Assembly: GCA_001414345.1 (NCBI GenBank)
Contig: LLCB01000031.1
Span: 186,001 to 250,000, forward strand
Length of the DNA stretch: 64,000 nt
Origin: Hymenoscyphus infarciens
Lineage: Eukaryota > Ascomycota > Leotiomycetes > Helotiales > Helotiaceae
Reading direction: 5' to 3'
The notes beneath the pieces were generated by a model. That model was given only the letters and a program-made list of their open reading frames with translations. It was not told the origin of the DNA and searched no databases. This document shows positions 59,750 to 64,000 of the stretch, in pieces (within the stretch, counting starts at the first letter, position 1; the number at the start of each line of letters is the position of its first letter). Both the position numbers and the translations under genes were made by a program.

Positions 59750-61300
59750 AAAAGAAGGCTTATTAAATATCTTTATAAAATAGTAATAGATATACTTTCT
59801 ATCTCTTATTTAAGTATCTTAGTAGAACGCCTCTAGTTATTAGCTAAATTAGTACTTACTAATAAACCTAATTATCTAAAGATATATATTATAGAGATAC
59901 TTAAATACTTAAAATCCTAGTATAAGATTATCTTCTTTAATCTTATTAGCTAATTTAAGAGTAAGATAAAGAGATTTAATATATTAGATATACTTTAAGA
60001 TAACTTAGAAGAGTTTATAAGTTAGTCTAGTTTTAGCTTAAGTTTTAAGAAGTTAATAAACTAAGCTTACTTTTATTATTTTATCTTATTATATATATTC
60101 TTTTATATATTTCTACTATTTAAATAATCTTTTCTCTATATCTAATAATTTATTATTAAATAAATAGTATTATAGAGAATTAGTTATTAGAGTACTATTA
60201 CTAGGCTAATTATTTCTAAAACCTTATATCTAGCGACATAGTCTTTCTTAATAACTACGTCTTCTAAAAATAAGCTCTTAATACTAAAAATATAATTAAT
60301 TACTAATTAGTTACTACTAAACTTTCTTTTAACTTTAAACTATTATAGTTAATTATATACTACAATCTTTATATAAAATTATTAGTAAGATATACTAAGA
60401 CCTAAGTCTTAGTATAGTATATATATAATATATACTCTAAATATCTACTAATTTATATACTAAAAATCGACTTTTAGCTATATTATTAATAGATTAACTA
60501 GCTTAATATAAAATCGTCTAATATACTATATTTAGACTATTTAGTATATAGTAAATAACCTCTACTAATTATTTTATTAATATCTAGTATTATTACTATA
60601 TAGTATTAAAGTAATAGAAGAGTATATAGAAAAAGTATAAATAGCTTTATTTTAAGAAAAGATAGGACTTTATGCTTAGTGTTTTAGCTTTCCCTTAGCC
60701 TAGTACTCTAGAGAGAATAAGCTACTTACCTAGATAAGAATAGGAGAGGCTAGGCTAGATTAGAATCAAGACTAGGCTAAGTTTAGTAAGCTAGATACTC
60801 TAACTAGGATAGGAGTAGCTAGGAAAGTTCTAAAAACAGAATAGGAGTAGCTAGGTAGGTAAAAAAAGGAGGCTAGGCTAGAGTAGAATTAGAAAGGTAA
60901 CTCTCTAAGAGTCTTAATTAAGACCTAGACTCTCTTTTCTACCTACCTTCTAGACTTTAAGTGAAATTAACTAGCCTAACTCTTTCTATCCTAGCCTCTC
61001 TATTTAATAAGAAAAGGTAAGTAAGTACTATAGATTAGAAGTAGCTAAAAAAGCTAGAATTTAAGAATAGAAGAAAGTAAGATAGCCTTAAAATAGAGAT
61101 AAGAGAGAGAAGGATCGTTAAGGTAGGATAGGAGAACAGATTAGGCGGGGAAACCTAAAACACTGTTTACGCTTATAAGTTACTAAAAGATATACCTTTT
61201 AATATTATAATTTTACTATAATATTATTCCGTATTTCAATACGTACTATTATAATATTATGATAATATATTAATCTAAAATACTATAGTATTTTATCACG

Positions 61301-61714
61301 ATAATACTATCTACTACACTGCCTACTACGAAGACAGAGCTGTTAAGTAAAAGCACCTGAGTTTATGATTCACAATAATTCTTTCACTAGTCGTGAAAAA
61401 CAACCTATTTTACCCCTTAGCACACTATAAATAACCCTCAGTAAAGCAACATTCAGTGATTCAGGAAACTATTTCTCATACTGTGAATAAACCTCGCTTA
61501 GAAAGAGTATAAATACCTCATGTTCTCTAAGCATTCTTTCCCCCTTCATTGAAAACAAAAACCACTAAGCAAACTACAAAACATAAAACCGCATCCTTGG
61601 AACACTATCTACAAATCGAAAAGTCAGCACTTCAAATTAACTTCAACGTTCTACATCACTACTCACTCTTTAAACACTTACCTCGTTACTAAATACCACT
61701 TCACTACCTCGAAA
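61301..61714. promoter_or_regulatory. upstream region of the RIP-broken gene
   Basis: CA and TG reappear from about 61340, marking the end of the heavily mutated block. The 370 bp before the start ATG contain AAAGAGTATAAATACCTC near 61501-61518, a TATA-like box, followed by a CT/CA-rich leader. It looks like a former fungal promoter. Confidence 0.4.
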
Positions 61715-62725
61715 ATGACTAGCGTACAATAGAGCAATAAAGAACTATATATTCTATTTACTGTAAAAGGAGAAATTCAGAGGTTGAGGGGAGTGAGTAA
61801 GCGTTAAGGCATAGTCGATAAAAACACGGCGCTGTTGATAAACTTTATCCGTAGAAAGATGCCAGATATTATAAGAGAAGTCACTAAAAAGAGCGTTAAT
61901 ATGAAAGATCTTCATATTTTAAGGGAGTTAATAGAAAAGCTAACCCTAGAAAGTTTAGCCCTGCTATGTAGCGGTCTAGATAATTCAAAGGGGTGGATAG
62001 AAAAGACGGATAGTTATATAACAGAAGGGTCAGAAATTGTTAAGTTTACCTAGGGCAGTCAAGAAGCCCCATCTAGGGAACTAGCACCTCTATCCGGTCA
62101 CAGTATGCCAGAATTCACCACACTACAAGACTTCATCATCCAATCAAGAGCGAACTTTATCAAGGAGGATGTTGAAGTAAGGAAAGACGGAGAAGAAGTC
62201 AAGTTCGAGATACAAATACAAGCTACGACAAGAGTTATAAATAAATGCAGAGAGGAGGATCGTGGTTTTAGGGTCTATATAAGATAATTAGAACCAAAAT
62301 CACTAACGAAAAGATACTATGAAATTAAAAACGTTGTAGTATACTAACAAGACTTAATAACGCATTTTCAGAAGTCTACTAGGAGAACTTTAGATCCTGA
62401 GGAGTTTGTAAAAGACTTGGAGGAGAGGGTACTAAAGATTAGAGACGCTATATTAGAATTTAACCTATAAGACTTATATCAGGAACGTAAAGACGAGGAT
62501 TTTATCAAAGAATTTATAGATTCTGCTACTAGCTCTTCAGAAGTAGGACCTTTATAAGCTACCGACGCAGCTGAACCTCTCCCCCTTACTTCTCTGAGAA
62601 ACTGCGCTAAAATGGTCGTAATATTATATATAAAGAACGATGATGATATAGGGAAAGTCTATTACTATTACAAAAATGAGTCTAGCCAAATATTCTACGA
62701 CAGACTCGACATTTTACTTGAGTAA
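61715..62725 (+). pseudogene. RIP-broken gene of unknown function
   Basis: A single frame runs from ATG 61715 (context GAAAATGAC) to TAA 62723 with no indel but seven internal stops. These are TAG at 61730, TAA at 61817, TAG at 62051 and TAA at 62285, 62345, 62468 and 62555. All fit CAA or CAG to TAA or TAG. Between stops the translation is charged and protein-like (LRELIEKLTLESLALLCSGL, DPEEFVKDLEERVLKIRDAI, VILYIKNDDDIGKVYYYY). I do not recognise a domain. Length without stops would be about 336 residues. RIP normally needs a duplicate, so this was probably a multi-copy gene or one caught by spreading from the neighbouring repeats. Confidence 0.7.
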
Positions 62726-63744
62726 ACGCTCTCGTTCCTACGTCCTACCCCCTAGAATGTCTAAATTCCAATCCTCATTATTCCGCCTAATAGTAACTTA
62801 CTACTATATGGACGATTTATACTACGAATAGTTTTTACAACTTCTAGAAATGAATTAAGACTCGAGGAGAATATTATAAGTTATGACTTTAGATTTTTAT
62901 GCCTAGATTATGCCTAGATTTTCATTGGAGTTTTACGTTAGACTTTGGTTTTATGGCATAGATTTAATTCTCGAGTCTTGATTTAGAATTGCACTGTATT
63001 ATGTACTTTTAAGATAAGAATACGATAAAGTTTATATAATAACTGTCCAGTGCTTAAAAAGAATGTAACTGGTTAGGCTATGATTACCTTTAAGTTATAA
63101 ATTAGAACCTTTAATCTTATACAGCGTACAACTTAGAGAGAATAAGCGATAAGTTTATATCTTTGGCTAAGCGAAAAAGGACCCCCTCAGAAATACTCGA
63201 TCACTTAATACACCTGTAGAGTAAAGTAGAGTAATAGGAATAAGCCATGACTCTGCTCCTTTACCTTGAGTTACTCATGAGTAAGCTACTAACTAATAAA
63301 CAAATAAGCAGTGTGTTAACTCTGAGTAAGCTATGAGTTACTTATGAGTAACTCTAACAATTCCTAGCTAGCCCAGAACCACAAGATATCGAGATGACAT
63401 ACAGAGATAGTGGTTTGGCAAAATACCTCAACCCAACCTAAGCTAAGCCTGTCAGCCTCGGAGCGCTTTCGTGACATAACAAAACTAAAAGTTCAAAATA
63501 ATTAAGGAACTCCATTCCTCTACAAGTAAACAACTTAATTAAAGTTAGCTAACTACTAGTATCATTACCATCTATTTCGAAAGAAAGATCACGAAAGCAT
63601 TATCACCATTTACTAAGTAAGTGCCTGCCTCTAATTCCGACTCATCAAAAGATAGCTCTTCGCAGAATCACCCACACTCCTCCATTTCCTTCTAAGAAAG
63701 GCAACAAGAAAAAGTTAAAAAAAGGCAATGAACCAGTTTTCCTC
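62726..63744. other. intergenic, about 1 kb, moderately AT-rich
   Basis: No gene or transposon end is recognised. The only structure is the repeated near-palindrome at 63268-63354. CA and TG are present at normal-looking frequency in most of the stretch. Confidence 0.45.
63268..63354. repeat. repeated near-palindrome GAGTTACTYATGAGTAA
   Basis: GAGTTACTCATGAGTAAGCT at 63268-63287 is echoed at 63324-63354 by GAGTAAGCTATGAGTTACTT followed by ATGAGTAACTC, so direct and inverted copies of the same core lie within 90 bp. It may be the end of a small fold-back element. Confidence 0.5.
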
Positions 63745-64000
63745 TCACTTTTCACCACCAACCCCTTAAACAACATCCTTCCCCTTAAGCTCTCTAATAT
63801 CCTGATCACTCTTACTCTAAACCTCCTCTTTAAATTTGTAAAGTTCTAGGCAAACCTCTTATGGGCCTGTCAAAAACATAATCCAGCTCCTCCAAACTCC
63901 TCTACTTAGTCTTATATAAGCATAGAAAGATTATCACGAAAACTAAAGCGTTTATCACTGCGTAAAAGCCAAAGGCACCTTGAATACCGAAAGCTTTAAG
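63745..64000 (-). pseudogene. 3' end of a decayed MFS sugar transporter (runs off window)
   Basis: From the window edge the minus strand reads GAFGFYAVINALVFVIIFLC, a last transmembrane helix. It is followed by YKTK, a TAG stop, and RSLEELDYVFDRPIRG. This corresponds to the PETK(G/Q)R-T/S-LEELDxVF signature at the end of MFS sugar porters, with the Gln codon turned into TAG and Pro-Glu replaced. The coding signal then shifts frame after RGLP to ELYKFKEEV, a TAG, SKSDQDIRELKGKDVV, a TAA, and finally TGA at 63745. One frameshift (or unrecognised intron) and three C-to-T type stops make it a pseudogene. The rest lies beyond position 64000. Confidence 0.65.

Larger units (their letters stand above)
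28609..61300. repeat. AT-rich RIP-mutated transposon nest
   Basis: This is about 33 kb of TpA-rich DNA with CA and TG nearly absent and no open frame of 60 codons. It contains the LTR and DNA transposons listed below. Between them, 28609-31659, 35556-35779, 52126-52896 and 59755-61300 hold mutated sequence I could not assign. 28609-29470 is somewhat less AT-rich and may include more decayed host DNA. 30466-31150 contains two partial reverse-oriented LTR-like pieces (ACGAAATATATACTACTATA and a diverged copy). Confidence 0.85.

Noticed and set aside
61835..62287. Two separate small genes at 61835-62053 and 62105-62287
   Set aside because: Both lie in the same frame of one longer gene and are separated only by C-to-T type stops.
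1..64000. CRISPR arrays, bacterial operons or a prophage
   Set aside because: Spliceosomal introns, IMP4 and UPF1 show nuclear fungal DNA. The tandem repeats found have no spacer structure.

Overview
The window reads as nuclear DNA of a filamentous ascomycete (Pezizomycotina). Introns are short (about 50-70 bp) with GTRNGY-type donors and CTAAC-like branch sites. Two conserved eukaryotic genes, IMP4 and UPF1, are present. The sequence is a two-compartment mosaic of base-balanced gene-bearing DNA and very AT-rich DNA. In the AT-rich DNA the dinucleotides CA and TG are almost absent while CG, CC and CT remain, which is the footprint of repeat-induced point mutation (RIP) acting on CpA. A placement in Leotiomycetes is only a guess from the look of the proteins.

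Layout. 1-6240: AT-rich mutated repeat DNA with a 7-bp satellite, a 9-bp array and a fold-back element. 6241-about 28600: gene island. In order it holds a multi-span DMT/EamA transporter (-), IMP4 (-) divergent from UPF1 (+), a RelA/SpoT-like gene (-) that has lost its 5' part and abuts the 3' end of a CorA-like gene (+), an NmrA-like NAD(P)-binding protein (-), a decayed SGNH/GDSL hydrolase (-), an ML/NPC2-like lipid-binding protein (+) with no visible 5' exon, a FrnE/DsbA-like protein (-) without its catalytic exon, a secreted Ser/Thr-rich GPI-type protein (+) with one in-frame stop, and a PLC-like phosphodiesterase (+) that keeps its frame but has ten internal stops.

28609-61300: a nest of mutated transposons. 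These are a 3.9-kb LTR element without recognisable pol (31665-35550, duplication GCTTT), a Ty3/gypsy chromovirus (37210-42977, 191-bp LTRs, duplication TACTT) inserted in an older LTR element, an LTR element with mismatched LTR types (43257-52125) interrupted by a hAT-like DNA transposon of about 6 kb (45081-51048), and a 6.85-kb minus-strand LTR element (52902-59749, duplication AAAAG). The 55.0-kb region holds the uninterrupted counterpart of the chromovirus insertion site. 61300-64000: less mutated DNA with a RIP-broken gene of unknown function and the decayed 3' end of an MFS sugar transporter running off the window.

Only IMP4 and UPF1 have an obvious shared logic: divergent housekeeping genes for ribosome biogenesis and mRNA decay. 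Next to the repeats the genes become progressively truncated, rearranged or punctured by C-to-T type stops. That erosion, and the nested, partly recombined transposon cluster, are the main points of interest. I found no tRNA, rRNA or CRISPR, and no convincing undescribed multi-gene system.
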